From: Clostridia bacterium
Lineage (GTDB): Bacteria; Bacillota; Clostridia; Oscillospirales; CAG-272
Assembly (NCBI GenBank): GCA_017457465.1
Contig: JAFTHJ010000003.1
Coordinates: 1 to 12,324 of the forward strand
Direction of reading: 5' to 3'
Length of the DNA: 12,324 bases
Shown here: one piece after another, positions 12,050 to 12,324 of the stretch
Position numbering within the stretch: the stretch's first letter is position 1
Layout: each line of letters begins with the position of its first letter
Program-made: the position numbers and the translations under genes
Notes under the pieces: generated by a model
Seen by the model: the letters and a program-made list of their open reading frames with translations, nothing else
What the model was told of the DNA's origin: nothing
Databases searched by the model: none

Positions 12050-12324
12050 ATGGAAAAATTCGAGCATGAATCTTACGACGAAAGTCAAATACAGGTACTT
12101 GAAGGGCTTGAGGCGGTAAGAAAGCGTCCCGGAATGTATATAGGAACAACCTCTATAAGAGGTTTGCATCATCTTGTATATGAGATAGTGGACAACTCGA
12201 TAGACGAGGCTCTTGCGGGTTACTGTTCAAAAATCAAGGTAATAATCAATCCCGACAACAGCGTTACCGTTGAGGATAACGGACGAGGAATACCCACGGG
12301 AATCCACCCGAAGCAGGGTATACC
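12050..12324 (+). CDS. gyrB: DNA gyrase subunit B, N-terminal part (3' truncated by window)
   Basis: The first 91 codons of a type IIA topoisomerase ATPase subunit are present; the frame runs off the window edge. QVLEGLEAVRKRPGMYIG (15-32) is the usual start of the GHKL ATPase domain. The catalytic Glu45 and Mg-binding Asn49 lie in YEIVDNSIDEALAG, and Asp76 and Arg79 in VEDNGRGIP (Asn77 replaces a common Asp). Position after recF and remB identifies it as gyrB rather than parE. GGAAAGG (12035-12041) lies 8 nt before the ATG. The 49-bp leader is A-rich with no promoter or terminator visible, so it probably continues the dnaN-recF-remB transcript. Together with GyrA it introduces negative supercoils. 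Confidence 0.95.
   Translation, partial: MEKFEHESYDESQIQVLEGLEAVRKRPGMYIGTTSIRGLHHLVYEIVDNSIDEALAGYCSKIKVIINPDNSVTVEDNGRGIPTGIHPKQGI

Noticed and set aside
1..12324. Mobile element, prophage, CRISPR or defence island
   Set aside because: No transposase, integrase, cas-type or toxin-antitoxin gene is present; every long coding gene is a housekeeping, envelope or metal-handling gene.

Overview
The window is an origin-proximal piece of a Firmicutes chromosome, most likely a gut-type Clostridia (an Oscillospiraceae/Ruminococcaceae-like lineage is an inference). The reasons are the gene order dnaA-dnaN-recF-remB-gyrB, strong AGGAGG-type ribosome binding sites, sigma-A promoters of the form TTGCAx-N17-TATAAT, and moderate GC with heavy use of ATA and AGA codons. 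No tRNA, rRNA, CRISPR array, transposase or phage gene was seen.

Layout from left to right. Positions 1-118 are the tail of an OmpR-type response regulator. A 141-bp gap with a long imperfect hairpin follows, then the partner sensor histidine kinase (260-1711) and a membrane-anchored HtrA-type serine protease with a PDZ domain (1786-3150), together an apparent envelope-stress module. After a weak terminator, a sigma-A promoter overlapped by a perfect 12-bp inverted repeat drives two tandem MgtC/SapB-family membrane proteins (3310-4011 and 4029-4724). A 356-bp gene-free, hairpin-rich stretch with one strong terminator separates these from a convergent Cu+-exporting P1B ATPase (copA, minus strand, 5081-7375). 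copA has its own promoter and a palindromic candidate operator.

The right half is the replication initiation region. dnaA (7614-8996) has an extended -10 promoter. The 475-bp dnaA-dnaN gap carries the marks of oriC: a cluster of repeated 9-mers TGTTGAAAA/TTTTCAACA in both orientations, a DnaA-trio-like run (TTA CTA CTG CTT CTA CTG), and an AT-rich unwinding segment next to dnaN. dnaN, recF, remB and the start of gyrB follow in tight succession. The yaaA (S4-domain) gene often found between dnaN and recF is absent.

The most interesting observation is that the repeated 9-mer is not the canonical DnaA box TTATCCACA, while the DnaA recognition region is altered in parallel: FNRDYST replaces the usual FGGRDHTT, with one residue fewer and His to Tyr. 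This suggests a co-evolved variant of initiator and box. Other items worth a second look are the palindrome over the MgtC promoter, the palindrome in the copA leader, and the structured element between response regulator and kinase.
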